This document shows, piece after piece, positions 46,590 through 55,372 of a stretch of DNA of 64,000 bases. Numbering within the stretch: the first letter of the stretch is position 1; each line of letters opens with the position of its first letter. The notes beneath the pieces are model-generated. The model worked only from the letters and a program-made list of their open reading frames with translations, searched no databases and was not told the DNA's origin. The translations under genes were made by a program, and so were the position numbers. Source of the stretch: CATOSP01 sp965237775 (lineage in GTDB: Bacteria; Chloroflexota; Dehalococcoidia; Lucifugimonadales; UBA3495); contig OZ250155.1 of NCBI GenBank assembly GCA_965237775.1, positions 4,154,001 through 4,218,000 of the forward strand, given 5' to 3'.

Positions 46590-46629
46590 AGTTCGACCCG
46601 CTTTCGTCCGATTAGATTAATAGGTCTTG

Positions 46630-47616
46630 TCATCCCACGAACCCGGCCCATACCTCAGGCAGCTTGGCCAGCGCGTCCCCGGGCAGCGGCCCATGTCCGG
46701 CGTATTCCACGGCTTGCTCCAAGTGTTCCAAGCTGGAATAGCCTACCAGCACAGTTGAGATCCCTGGCTTGCTCAAGGCGAACCGGATGGACGCTTCCAC
46801 CAGGTTGGCGGCATAGCCTTCACTCTGCAGGAAGTCGAACCGGTTCCCCCTGGTCATGTCTTGCTGGTAATCTCGGCCTGAACCTATGGGCGCCACGGTG
46901 GGCACGGCGACGGGGTGGCGGGTCTCTTCGCCGCTGAGGGCTCCCGCGGCCAGAACGCGGATTACCAACGCGCCCATGCCGCTGGCGGCTGCGTGGTCGA
47001 TCAAGCTTTCGTAGTTGGGCATATCGAAGCCGTCCGGTGCCGGGTTTCCGGCGCTGGGGTTGACCAGGTTATATACGGTCTGGATGGTTTGGAGGACCCC
47101 CGAGTCTATGACCCGAAGCAGGGCTGGTGTCTCGCCCACCGCGGTCATACCCCAGAACCGCACCTTCCCCTGGTCCCGGAGCGATTCCATGGCTTCAACC
47201 ACCTCGCCCAGCACTTCATCCGGGGCAACCGAACCGCCCCCGGGAGATGTCGAGACATGGTTGTGGAGCTGGATCAGGTCGACCTGTTCCCGCTGCATCC
47301 GGGCCAGGCTGGCTTCAACGGAGGCGATGACGTTTCCCTTGATCTCTCTCGGCTCGTTGGTCGTGACCCTAAACTTGGTGCCTACGTAGACTTCCGCTGC
47401 CAACTCGTTCAAAACTCGACCCAAATTGGTCTCGGACACACCGTCACCGTAAGATGAGGCCGTGTCGAAATAGTTGATGCCCAGTTCCATGGCGCGGGCG
47501 GCGGCCTTGACTTGGTCAGCGTGCTCTCCCCGGATCATCAGACCGCCCACGTTGCCGCAGCCAAATCCGATTTCCGAAACGTTCAGTCCAGTCCTTCCCA
47601 GGGGCCTGTATTCCAT
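46630..47616 (-). CDS. Aldo/keto reductase
   Basis: A 328-aa aldo/keto reductase: MEYRPLGRTGLNVSEIGFGCGN start, Asp and Tyr of the tetrad in YFDTASSYGDG (about 50-58), Lys in GTKFRV, His in QLHNHV. The C-terminal TVLVGYSSLEHLEQA binds NADPH. GGAGG precedes the ATG. It is unrelated to the paralogue at 19.7 kb. It may share a transcript with DUF1989, 40 bases downstream. Confidence 0.92.
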   Translation of the reverse strand: MEYRPLGRTGLNVSEIGFGCGNVGGLMIRGEHADQVKAAARAMELGINYFDTASSYGDGVSETNLGRVLNELAAEVYVGTKFRVTTNEPREIKGNVIASVEASLARMQREQVDLIQLHNHVSTSPGGGSVAPDEVLGEVVEAMESLRDQGKVRFWGMTAVGETPALLRVIDSGVLQTIQTVYNLVNPSAGNPAPDGFDMPNYESLIDHAAASGMGALVIRVLAAGALSGEETRHPVAVPTVAPIGSGRDYQQDMTRGNRFDFLQSEGYAANLVEASIRFALSKPGISTVLVGYSSLEHLEQAVEYAGHGPLPGDALAKLPEVWAGFVG

Positions 47617-48063
47617 GCCGTCCTCCGCTAATCTAGCTTGCTGCCATCATATTCCCCAACGGGACCTTGGACAATCGGTGTCGAATAGACCGTCGGCCCA
47701 TTCAGTTGTCTATGTGGCAGCTCACGACTCCGAAGGCCCCAACCCCGTCCATCCCGGGGCAACGCGGAGCCAAGTCTAAAGACCACTCATCCCGAGCGCG
47801 GCGCAGCGGAGTCCAAGGACCCATCTCCCCATAATCACTGACACTTCCACCTTCCCACTCCCGACGACACCTCTCTACCATCAGTATTGCCGAACCTCAT
47901 CCACCAACCAAGACCCCATCCATCAAAGGAGGATATTGTCCCAAAATGTCACACTTTGCCACAGAATAAAAAAACTCCAACCTCTCCTCCCTAAGGCAAG
48001 TGGACCTTCCCAAAATCCCCGCCCCACCCCAGGTATCCCCGTCCGCCCCACTAAAGGGAGCAC
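47617..48063. other. Intergenic stretch, no gene seen
   Basis: C- and A-rich sequence without a credible frame. It contains two loosely similar pieces (GCGGAGCCAAG and GCGGAGTCCAAGGACC, at about 47765-47820), which look like an old dispersed repeat. An AGGAGG-like run near 47930 has no frame after it. Confidence 0.5.
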
Positions 48064-48195
48064 ACAACAATCCCCCCCTTCCGCAAAAGGAGGATCAAGG
48101 CCGAATCACAACAATCTCCCCCTTTCGCAATAGGGGACCGAGGGCGAATGACAACAATCTCCCCCTTTCGCGAAAGGGGGATTAAGGGGGATTTC
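48064..48195. repeat. Three tandem 43-44 bp repeats, each with a hairpin
   Basis: Units begin with ACAACAAT at 48064, 48108 and 48151. Each contains a C-rich/G-rich inverted pair (best in unit 3: CCCCCTTTCGC-GAAAGGGGG). The units diverge at about a quarter of their positions. Units are directly adjacent with no spacers, so this is not a CRISPR array. Confidence 0.75.
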
Positions 48196-48263
48196 CCCTA
48201 GCAACATTGCCCTCAGGCCACCCACCCCCTCTGGACGATTCAATATAGAGGAGCCTCAAACTG

Positions 48264-48572
48264 ATGACTCTCGAAGAAATTAGGTCCAACATCCGCTCCA
48301 TCAGGCGTAAACTAGCCCGCCCAAGCGCCCAACTTTTCATCCAACGCATGGCAGATGACCTGTCCCAGGAGTGGTCCCGCGCCAAGGCCGACCGCCAGCC
48401 GCTCCCTGACCCACGCACCTTCATCATACGGGTCGTGGATGCCGGATTCCGGCTCCCAACATTCTCAGCTGTCATGCGCCTCCTCGAACGCCGCCGCGCC
48501 AAGAGCCAGGTCCCTCTCCCCCGGCAAGTCATACGCGCTCTAATACCCTGGGCCATCCCGTCAAGATACTAA
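48264..48572 (+). CDS. Conserved-looking hypothetical protein, 102 aa
   Basis: A small basic, mostly helical protein. The N-terminal half has an amphipathic helix (TLEEIRSNIRSIRRKLA) and MADDLSQEWSRA; the middle has RTFIIRVVDAGFRLPTFSAVM; the C-terminus ends in ALIPWAIP. No signal peptide or membrane helix. Codon use is like real genes here. No family known to me. Confidence 0.6.
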   Translation: MTLEEIRSNIRSIRRKLARPSAQLFIQRMADDLSQEWSRAKADRQPLPDPRTFIIRVVDAGFRLPTFSAVMRLLERRRAKSQVPLPRQVIRALIPWAIPSRY

Positions 48573-48702
48573 GCCAATATCCCCAACAGGGCATGACGAG
48601 GGAGACACCGGTATCGACGGCCGGTACTCTAATCCCCCTGGTACCCAATGCGGTTTACGTTGACTGGGAGATGGGAGGCGAATACACTGCCTTGGTCATT
48701 AG

Positions 48703-50019
48703 TTGCCGCCGGTTTTCGGGGCCGGGTTCCTGGAACGTAAGAAAGGGGATACACGAGACCGCTTCTTGGAAGATTCCTCCGAGCAGGCATCGAGCTATCG
48801 ATGGGTGGTTATGGGCATCTGGCTGACGGCCAGCGTGTCCGGGTTCATGATCATGTCCACCATCGGGATATTGCTGCCCTCTATTAGCGACGAACTGGGG
48901 TTGTCTCCGTTCCAACAGGGGATGTTGGGCTCCGCCGCCTACTGGGGCAACTTGGTGCTGGCTGTACCTTTGGGTTGGTTGGCCTCGCGTTTCCCTCCGA
49001 AGGCCCTGACGTCGGTGACTATGGTGCTGGGCACCTTGTTTCTGCTTTCACAGGCTATCGCACCCGGATTTGTAATACTGATACTAGGACGGATCGCCTT
49101 CGGGATCAGCGTAGTCGCCCGCCAGCCAGCCCGCGCGTTCCTCACCCAACAATGGTTTCCCCCACGCCAGATCGTCTTGGTCAATAGCATATCCAACGCA
49201 ATGTTCGGGGTTGTGGTGGGTGGTGGAATCGCCGCATCTCCGTTCATATTCATAGCTCTCGACGACAACTGGCGCGCCACGGTGCTTTCCTTCGTGGGCC
49301 TGTTCGCTGTGATGACGGTCCTTTGGATGGTCTTCGGCAAAGAGCGGGTTACGCCAGAATACCGGCAGCGCATGGGCTCCCAGGACACAAGCGTACTCAT
49401 GGGGACGCTGCGTTACCGCGACCTGTGGATTGGAGGACTTGGGTTCGCGGGAGCGACCATGGCTTGGTCGGGTTTCCTGAGCTTTTACCCCACGTTGATG
49501 CTGGATAGCTACCAGATGTCTTTGATATGGTCCGGCGGTATCCTGGCGCTGGGTATCTTGATGGGCGGCATTGCCGGCTTGGGCTTCAGTTGGGTGGTAA
49601 TGGTCTCGGACCAGGGCAGAAATGTCTTGCTGACCACGGGGATAGGCATGGCCGTTACCTTTATGGGAATGACCTTAACCGGCTCCCTTCCCCTCTTGCT
49701 AGTGCTGACGTTCATCAATGGGGTAGCGTGGGGATTCTGGCCGGTGCTCTATTCAGTCCCCTTCCATCTGCCGAGAATTCGGCTCAGGGAAGTGGCGGTT
49801 GGCCTGGCCTTCGTCCAGATGATGAGCTCGCTGGGGATCACGCTGGGTCCCTTGGTCACTGGCCTGCTGCAGCAGATTACCGACGACTTGCAACTCTCCC
49901 TGGCGATAGTCAGCTTTACCTCCCTCTCCCTGTGTATGGCCGGGCTGATGTTGAGGCACGGCCTATCCGGCGGAAGAAGGCACTCGCCGGAACCCGCGGC
50001 GCAGGGGACGGGGGACTGA
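48703..50019 (+). CDS. Major facilitator superfamily transporter
   Basis: About 438 aa with 12 predicted membrane helices. The loop 2-3 MFS signature is GWLASRFPPKALTSV. A central cytoplasmic loop (about 215-235) separates the two halves. The substrate is unknown; the sequence resembles organic-anion or sugar-acid carriers of environmental bacteria. The start is uncertain: TTG at 48703 opens the frame, but the segment before residue 30 looks non-native and a later start (near the SYRWVVMGIW segment) is more likely. It precedes an M20 peptidase gene by about 190 bases. Confidence 0.85.
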   Translation: MPPVFGAGFLERKKGDTRDRFLEDSSEQASSYRWVVMGIWLTASVSGFMIMSTIGILLPSISDELGLSPFQQGMLGSAAYWGNLVLAVPLGWLASRFPPKALTSVTMVLGTLFLLSQAIAPGFVILILGRIAFGISVVARQPARAFLTQQWFPPRQIVLVNSISNAMFGVVVGGGIAASPFIFIALDDNWRATVLSFVGLFAVMTVLWMVFGKERVTPEYRQRMGSQDTSVLMGTLRYRDLWIGGLGFAGATMAWSGFLSFYPTLMLDSYQMSLIWSGGILALGILMGGIAGLGFSWVVMVSDQGRNVLLTTGIGMAVTFMGMTLTGSLPLLLVLTFINGVAWGFWPVLYSVPFHLPRIRLREVAVGLAFVQMMSSLGITLGPLVTGLLQQITDDLQLSLAIVSFTSLSLCMAGLMLRHGLSGGRRHSPEPAAQGTGD

Positions 50020-50212
50020 GCCTAACACCAGGCGAATACTCCGTCTTTCCGGACTTGAGCCGGAATCCAGGAACTCTCTCCTCCAGTGAAGTACCCTCTG
50101 TCGGCCATCGTGGGTCCCTACGTTCGCTTGAACGGCGTCGACAGGCCGCGTTGACACTGCCAGACGGCCTGTTTACACTCCCAGCGATTAACCCCAGAGG
50201 AGGTCGCTAGAC

Positions 50213-51571
50213 ATGCCGGACCTTGAAGACCTATTCTCACAAGTAGACGCGGCTCAGGACGATATCATCGCGCTTGAACAAGCCTTGGTCCGGATACCGT
50301 CCGTGAACAGCGGGTTTATGCCCACGGGTGACGAGACTCCAGTCTGCGAGTATGCCCGCGACTGGCTCGCCCAAGACGGCATCCAGTCGGAGATCCTGGA
50401 GTCCGCCCCCAACCGCGGCAACTTGATCGCGAACTACGAGGGCAGGTCAGGCAAGGCCGGTCTGATGTTCATGTCTCATACCGACGTGGTGCCCGTTGAG
50501 GACGATGCCAAATGGCGGTTTCCTCCCTTCAGCGCCACCATTGCCGAAGGCCGAATCTTCGGCCGGGGCGCGTCGGACTGCAAAGGACTTCTCACCGCCC
50601 AGCTAATGGCGGTACGTATCCTAAAGCGCAACGGCATTGAGCTTCAGGACGGGTTGATCCTGGCCGCTGGCGCTGACGAAGAGCACGGCGGCAGGTACGG
50701 TTTCAGCTGGCTGGCGGATAACCACCCAGGAAAGCTGGCCGCCCCTTACGCCGTCAACGAAGGAGGTGGGACTCCCATACAGGCGGCCGGAGCCCTGACC
50801 TACGTCTTGGGCGTAGGCGAAAAGGGGCGTCTACAGGTCGAGATCGACGTTAGGGGGACCAGTTCCCACGCTTCCGTGCCGTGGCAGGGGACCAACGCTC
50901 TGTACCGGTTGAACCGGGCGTTAAGTTCCATTGAAGTTTATGACCCAGACCGGGACACGTCTACTGGCATATTCGACCATCTCTCGACGTTTGCAATCGA
51001 GCACAAGCCTTCGCCCACCAATGTAGACGACATCATCGCCGAAATTGAGCCCGACAATCCTCGGTTCGCGTCGATGCTCCGAGCCCTATCGAGGATGACG
51101 TTGACCCCCACCATGGTCCGGGGCGGAGTCAAGTCGAACAGCGTCCCGGAGTCCATCCGGCTCACCTGCGACGTGCGAACTCTGCCTCATCAGGACGAAC
51201 AGTACGTCCGAGACCAGCTTGATGAAGTGCTGGCCGACATTCCCGGCGTGTCCTACGAGATCGACTACATGGCCAGGCCCAACTCGTCGCCTTTCGAGTC
51301 GCCCCTCGCTTCCAGCATTCAATCGGTCACGGCTAAGGCTTTGGACCGGAACGACATTCAATGGGTCCCGGCTATCAGCAACGGGTTTACCGACTCGCGG
51401 TTCACGCGTCCCCTTGGGACAGTTACCTACGGCTTCTCCGGGTCGCATCCCGACGACGACCCAATGCTGAACTTCACCCACGGCACCAACGAGTCGGTGG
51501 GAATCAAGAGCCTGGTTAGCGGGACCAAGATCATGCTTGGCTTGGCCTACGACATGCTGGCGGTGAAGTAG
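50213..51571 (+). CDS. M20-family metallopeptidase (ArgE/DapE/ACY1-like)
   Basis: A 452-aa dizinc amidohydrolase. First zinc ligand and catalytic Asp lie in MSHTDVVPVE (about 88-97). The bridging Asp is in GRGASDCKG, the general base Glu-Glu in ADEEHGG, and the lid/dimer domain includes GTSSHASVPWQGTNAL with a His that completes the neighbouring active site. The last ligand His is near FTHGTNESVG. It removes acyl groups from amino acids or cleaves small peptides. AGGAGG precedes the ATG. It probably works downstream of the adjacent transporter. Confidence 0.92.
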   Translation: MPDLEDLFSQVDAAQDDIIALEQALVRIPSVNSGFMPTGDETPVCEYARDWLAQDGIQSEILESAPNRGNLIANYEGRSGKAGLMFMSHTDVVPVEDDAKWRFPPFSATIAEGRIFGRGASDCKGLLTAQLMAVRILKRNGIELQDGLILAAGADEEHGGRYGFSWLADNHPGKLAAPYAVNEGGGTPIQAAGALTYVLGVGEKGRLQVEIDVRGTSSHASVPWQGTNALYRLNRALSSIEVYDPDRDTSTGIFDHLSTFAIEHKPSPTNVDDIIAEIEPDNPRFASMLRALSRMTLTPTMVRGGVKSNSVPESIRLTCDVRTLPHQDEQYVRDQLDEVLADIPGVSYEIDYMARPNSSPFESPLASSIQSVTAKALDRNDIQWVPAISNGFTDSRFTRPLGTVTYGFSGSHPDDDPMLNFTHGTNESVGIKSLVSGTKIMLGLAYDMLAVK

Positions 51572-51584
51572 CCGGCCAAACCCA

Positions 51585-52010
51585 ATGTCTCGCGCCGCTT
51601 CTGTTCTCTGCCTTATTTTGGCTGCGCTGCTGGCCTGTGGCCCGGCGAGCGCGGCTGAATACAACGCAGCGGGTGTGGAGCACTTCGAAGCCGGTGGAGT
51701 CGAAGAAGCCATCGCCCAATACAGCGAGGCCATTCGCCTGGATCCGGGGTTGGCTGCCGCAAGTTACAACCGGGGTCACGCCTATTTCACCCTGGGAGAC
51801 TCGGAGAAAGCGGTCCCCGACTTCACGAGAGCTATTGAAGTCGACCCGGAGGACCGTCAGGTTGCCCTTGCCTACGCGGGCAGGGCGATGGCTCAAACGG
51901 CATTGGGCAACGACGCCGATGCGGCCACCGACATCTCCAAGGCCATCAAGGGCGGGTTCGACTCCCAGAAGCTCATCGCGATTATCAACGACCTGAAAGA
52001 CCAACGCTGA
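51585..52010 (+). CDS. Secreted TPR-repeat protein
   Basis: A 141-aa protein with a signal peptide (MSRAASVLCLILAALLACG; cleavage near ASA-AE) and about three tetratricopeptide repeats, the clearest being AIAQYSEAIRLDPGLAAASYNRGHAY and AVPDFTRAIEVDPED. A Cys at residue 18 lies in LLAC, so a lipoprotein is possible. It likely acts as a protein-interaction scaffold outside the membrane. It sits 14 bases after the peptidase gene and 20 bases before the enoyl-CoA hydratase gene. Confidence 0.82.
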   Translation: MSRAASVLCLILAALLACGPASAAEYNAAGVEHFEAGGVEEAIAQYSEAIRLDPGLAAASYNRGHAYFTLGDSEKAVPDFTRAIEVDPEDRQVALAYAGRAMAQTALGNDADAATDISKAIKGGFDSQKLIAIINDLKDQR

Positions 52011-52029
52011 TCTTCCTCGGAGGTATGAG

Positions 52030-52827
52030 ATGACTTACGAGAACCTGGCCATCGAACGGGATGGCCAGATCGCCGTCGTTACCCTAAACCGCCCGGAAAA
52101 GCTAAACGCCATAAATCGGGAGCTGCACCTGGAGATGATGGAGGCTTGCCGGGAACTTCGGGACGACGACAGCGTTAGGGTTGTCATTTTCACTGGGGAG
52201 GGGCGCGGGTTTTGCTCCGGCGCGGACATCACCAGTGGCCGGACCAACAACGAACATCCCAGCCGCGGGGAACGCCTGGATGAATACAATTGGGTCGGCA
52301 GACAGGCCATGATGGTCTATCGCGGCCTGGATAAGCCCTCCATAGCCGCCGTCAACGGCGTGGCCGCCGGAGCGGGTATGGGACTGGCGCTGGCGTGCGA
52401 TATGCGGGTCGGCTGCGAGAACTCCCGGTTCAAAACGGTGTTTATCGAACGTCACCTCAGCCCGGACTCGGGGTTGTCCTACTTCTTGCCCAGAATCGTG
52501 GGCGTCAGCAGGGCGTTCGATCTGGTGTTCACCAGCCGCAACGTGGACGCCGACGAAGCCTACCGGCTGGGACTACTGGACCGGATGACTACTGCTGATA
52601 ACCTCATGGAGGAAGCCAAGGAACTGGCCCGGCAGATCGCCTTCTGGCCACCGGTGGCGATGCAGATGTCAAAGCGGGCGTTGCAGCGCAGCTTGGAAAC
52701 CGACCTGGAAGACCAACTCCAATACGAGACCCACAGCATCGTTTTCGCCCGGCGAGCCCCCCACGACGTGGAGGAGTCGGCGGCGTCCTTCCGCGAGCGT
52801 CGTCCGCCGGTATTTACCGGGGAATAA
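52030..52827 (+). CDS. Enoyl-CoA hydratase/isomerase (crotonase) family
   Basis: A 265-aa crotonase-fold protein. VTLNRPEKLNAINRELHLEM opens it. The oxyanion-hole segments are GRGFCSGADI (about 59-68) and NGVAAGAGMGLALACDMRV (about 105-123). At the two usual catalytic Glu positions, ERHLSPDSG (about 135-143) has none of the standard Glu pair apart from the initial Glu, so the chemistry may be isomerisation, hydrolysis or hydration. GGAGG precedes the ATG. Confidence 0.9.
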   Translation: MTYENLAIERDGQIAVVTLNRPEKLNAINRELHLEMMEACRELRDDDSVRVVIFTGEGRGFCSGADITSGRTNNEHPSRGERLDEYNWVGRQAMMVYRGLDKPSIAAVNGVAAGAGMGLALACDMRVGCENSRFKTVFIERHLSPDSGLSYFLPRIVGVSRAFDLVFTSRNVDADEAYRLGLLDRMTTADNLMEEAKELARQIAFWPPVAMQMSKRALQRSLETDLEDQLQYETHSIVFARRAPHDVEESAASFRERRPPVFTGE

Positions 52828-52880
52828 CGCCTATCCCCCTCCTTTTAGCCACCATCCCTTTGTATGTGGGGGCCTGGCGG

Positions 52881-54479
52881 CTAAAGGTCGAAGAGCACTC
52901 CGGGGTTCAGGATGCCGTTGGGGTCCACCGTCCGTTTGACCGCCTTCAGGGCTTCGGCAAATGGGGCGGGGCGTTGCTCCTGGTACCAGGGCTTGTGGAG
53001 CTTGCCAACGGCGTGGTGGTGAGTGATGGTGCCCCCGGCGGCAATAATTGCGTCGGATGCCGCCCGCTTGATCTCCTCGTACATTTCCAGGTCCGCGCCG
53101 ACCCTGCCCAGCCCGGAGAAGGTGAAGTAGGGCGCCGGCCCGTCGGGGTAGACGTGGGTGAACCGGCAACTGACCGCGCCGCCCAGGCAGATGCGGTCCA
53201 TAGAGCTTTGCAGGGCTTCACGTACCGCCGCGTCCAGTTGCGGCCAGCGGTCCCAGGTGATGGCGGTTTCCACAGTCTCTTCGACCACCCCTAGCCCACT
53301 GGTGATGTTCTTGTTGTAGGGCGCTCTGAGGAATGAGTCGCGCCACGCTCCCACCGCGCCTCTGCGGCCCGTGCGAGTGGTCTCGTCGCCGGATACCAAG
53401 ATATCTTCGTCCTTTACGGAGCCACCCGCCTCTCTGGCCAGGGCGACCGCCTGCCGTATGGCCTCGTCCTGGGGGAGGTTCGCAGACTCGAATCCGATGA
53501 CCAGCAAGGCCTGTTGGCCCTCCAGACCCGCGGCCGCCGCAGCCTCGCCTGGGTCCAGCAACCGGCAGTTGGCCGGCCACATTTTCGACTGGACGATGTG
53601 GCGTACACCCTCCGCTCCCGCTTCGAAGGACGGATAGGTCACCCCCGCTGAGGCCCGGAAACGGGGTCTGGCCTGGATGCGCATCCAGGCCTCGGTGATA
53701 ATCCCCAAGGTCCCCTCGCTGCCCATCACCATCCGGTCGGGGCTGGGTCCGGCCCCGCTACCCGGCAGCCGCCTGGATTCCCAAACGCCCGATGGGGTGA
53801 CCATTCGGACCGATTCCACGAAATCGTCGATGTGAGTGTGATTGGTGGCATAGTGGCCGCCGGAACGTGTCGCGATCCAACCCCCCAACGTGGAGTATTC
53901 GAAACTCTGGGGGAAGTGCCGCAAGGTGTAGCCGTGAGGCCGCAACTGGTCCTCCAAAGCCGGTCCGTATGCCCCGCCTTGGATTCGAGCGGCGCGGGAG
54001 ACCTCGTCGATCTCCAGGACCTTATCGAAGGCCGACATGTCGATGGTCACCACACCTTCGCTTGTTTCCGAGGGCTCGAATCCCCCAACGGTCGAGCTGC
54101 CCCCTCCGTAGGGAATTGCCGCATAGCCCGACTGGGAGCACCATTCCAGGACCTGCTCCACTTCCCGCTCGTTTCGGGGACGCGCTATAACGTCCGGTGG
54201 GTTCGGGAATTGGAGGTTGAAGGCCCGTACCCGGTCTCGAAAGCTGCGGCCGTAGGTATGCACGGCTCGATCGTATGTCTCGGTCGAGCAGATTGGATTT
54301 AGCGAGGCGGGAGGGGAGATGCGCGGGGCCCGCAGGACAAGGTCTGTCTCCACCGGAGCGGGAGCGGCGGTTAAGGCCAGACCGTATTGCCGGGAGAGTC
54401 TGGCTGCGGCGTCTTGCCGTTCCTGCGGCGTTGGTTCGTCGGACTCCAGCCCCCAGGCCCAAAAACTTCTTCTCGGCAT
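52881..54479 (-). CDS. FAD-binding oxidase, alkylglycerone-phosphate synthase-like
   Basis: A 532-aa VAO-type flavoprotein. The FAD domain shows PPDVIARPRNEREVEQVLEWC, IPYGGGSSTVGG for the pyrophosphate, and FPQSFEYSTLGGWIATRSGGH. The C-terminus contains THHHAVGKLHKPWY, the poly-His motif of alkylglycerone-phosphate synthase (AGPS). AGPS makes ether lipids from acyl-DHAP. I start at ATG 54479, supported by GAGAGG, and the N-terminus (PRRSFWAWGLESDEPT) matches the AGPS family opening. The role could be ether-lipid synthesis or, as for many bacterial relatives, oxidation of a hydroxyacid. Confidence 0.88.
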   Translation of the reverse strand: MPRRSFWAWGLESDEPTPQERQDAAARLSRQYGLALTAAPAPVETDLVLRAPRISPPASLNPICSTETYDRAVHTYGRSFRDRVRAFNLQFPNPPDVIARPRNEREVEQVLEWCSQSGYAAIPYGGGSSTVGGFEPSETSEGVVTIDMSAFDKVLEIDEVSRAARIQGGAYGPALEDQLRPHGYTLRHFPQSFEYSTLGGWIATRSGGHYATNHTHIDDFVESVRMVTPSGVWESRRLPGSGAGPSPDRMVMGSEGTLGIITEAWMRIQARPRFRASAGVTYPSFEAGAEGVRHIVQSKMWPANCRLLDPGEAAAAAGLEGQQALLVIGFESANLPQDEAIRQAVALAREAGGSVKDEDILVSGDETTRTGRRGAVGAWRDSFLRAPYNKNITSGLGVVEETVETAITWDRWPQLDAAVREALQSSMDRICLGGAVSCRFTHVYPDGPAPYFTFSGLGRVGADLEMYEEIKRAASDAIIAAGGTITHHHAVGKLHKPWYQEQRPAPFAEALKAVKRTVDPNGILNPGVLFDL

Positions 54480-54520
54480 GGTCCCACCTCTCTCGGTCAA
54501 ATTGGTGCCCGGATTATAAC

Positions 54521-54623
54521 AACTGTCTGAACTGTGATTCTTATGATTCTCTTGATGTCTTTGATTATCAGGACTGGAAACCATGGTCACCCTCTAATCA
54601 CCAAAATCACGGTTCAGACAATT
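54521..54623. repeat. Inverted-repeat element between divergent genes
   Basis: AACTGTCTGAACTGTGATT (54521-54539) is mirrored by AATCACGGTTCAGACAATT (54605-54623), 17 of 19 positions pairing, around a 65-base AT-rich middle rich in GATT/TGATG motifs. It fits a class of dispersed GTCTGAAC...GTTCAGAC palindromic elements that I recall from many environmental genomes. It lies in the shared promoter region of the AGPS-like and DUF1326 genes. Confidence 0.65.
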
Positions 54624-54680
54624 CTGGTGTAATATAGCAACTGAATCCCACTCAACAGCAAGGCCCGGCAGGAAGCGGAA

Positions 54681-55298
54681 ATGGCAGACGAGCGCTGGCG
54701 GCTCAAGGGCGAATACTTCGAAAACTGCAACTGCGAGATTCTTTGTCCGTGCATCGTCCAGGGCGGTCCGGCAGTGCCCACCGACGGACATTGCGATGTG
54801 GGCTTTGCCTTCCATATCACCGACGGGGAGTTCAACGAGGTGTCCCTGAACGGACTAAACTTCGTGGTCGCGGCTTACACTCCTGGAGTGATGGGGGAAG
54901 GCAACTGGACCACGGCGGCGTACATCGACGAGAAAGCCCTCCAGAGTCAGCGCGACGCCCTGGCCCGCATCCTTTCGGGGGAGGTTGGCGGCCCCGCCGA
55001 GCGCTGGATGAGGCTAACAACCGATTTCAAAGGCGCCAGCTATTGCTCCATCACCTACGAGTCGAGCGGCAGGACCAGGCGTGTTTCCATCCCCGGCGTC
55101 ATTGACTTCGCGGTCGAGGGAATCACGGCGGGCAGACGCCGCCGGGGAGTCATGCGGCTGGAAAACACCGGCCATCCGGTGAATAGCTCCTTGTACATCG
55201 CCAAGGGTACTGCTAGTACCTACACCGACCACGGCATGACCTGGGACAACACCGGAAAGAACGGCCATTACTCACGGTTCGACTGGCATTGGCCCTAG
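54681..55298 (+). CDS. DUF1326 family protein
   Basis: A 205-aa protein with the family N-terminus: W-x-L-K-G-E-Y-F-E-N-C-N-C-E-I-L-C-P-C, giving a C-x-C-x4-C-x-C cluster that could bind metal or a redox centre. DGHCDVGFAFHI, NFVVAAYTPGVMGEGNWT and a C-terminal HGMTWDNTGKNGHYSRFDW follow. Function is unknown. AGGAAGCGG precedes the ATG. Confidence 0.9.
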   Translation: MADERWRLKGEYFENCNCEILCPCIVQGGPAVPTDGHCDVGFAFHITDGEFNEVSLNGLNFVVAAYTPGVMGEGNWTTAAYIDEKALQSQRDALARILSGEVGGPAERWMRLTTDFKGASYCSITYESSGRTRRVSIPGVIDFAVEGITAGRRRRGVMRLENTGHPVNSSLYIAKGTASTYTDHGMTWDNTGKNGHYSRFDWHWP

Positions 55299-55372
55299 CG
55301 AATCTGCGCCCTACGGAAGGTTTCCCCATCAGCGCCGCCGACCCCGGGTGATTAGCCGCCAGGCCACGACGG

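Noticed and set aside
48064..48195. Possible CRISPR array
   Set aside because: Repeats are directly adjacent, diverged and without unique spacers; no cas genes nearby.
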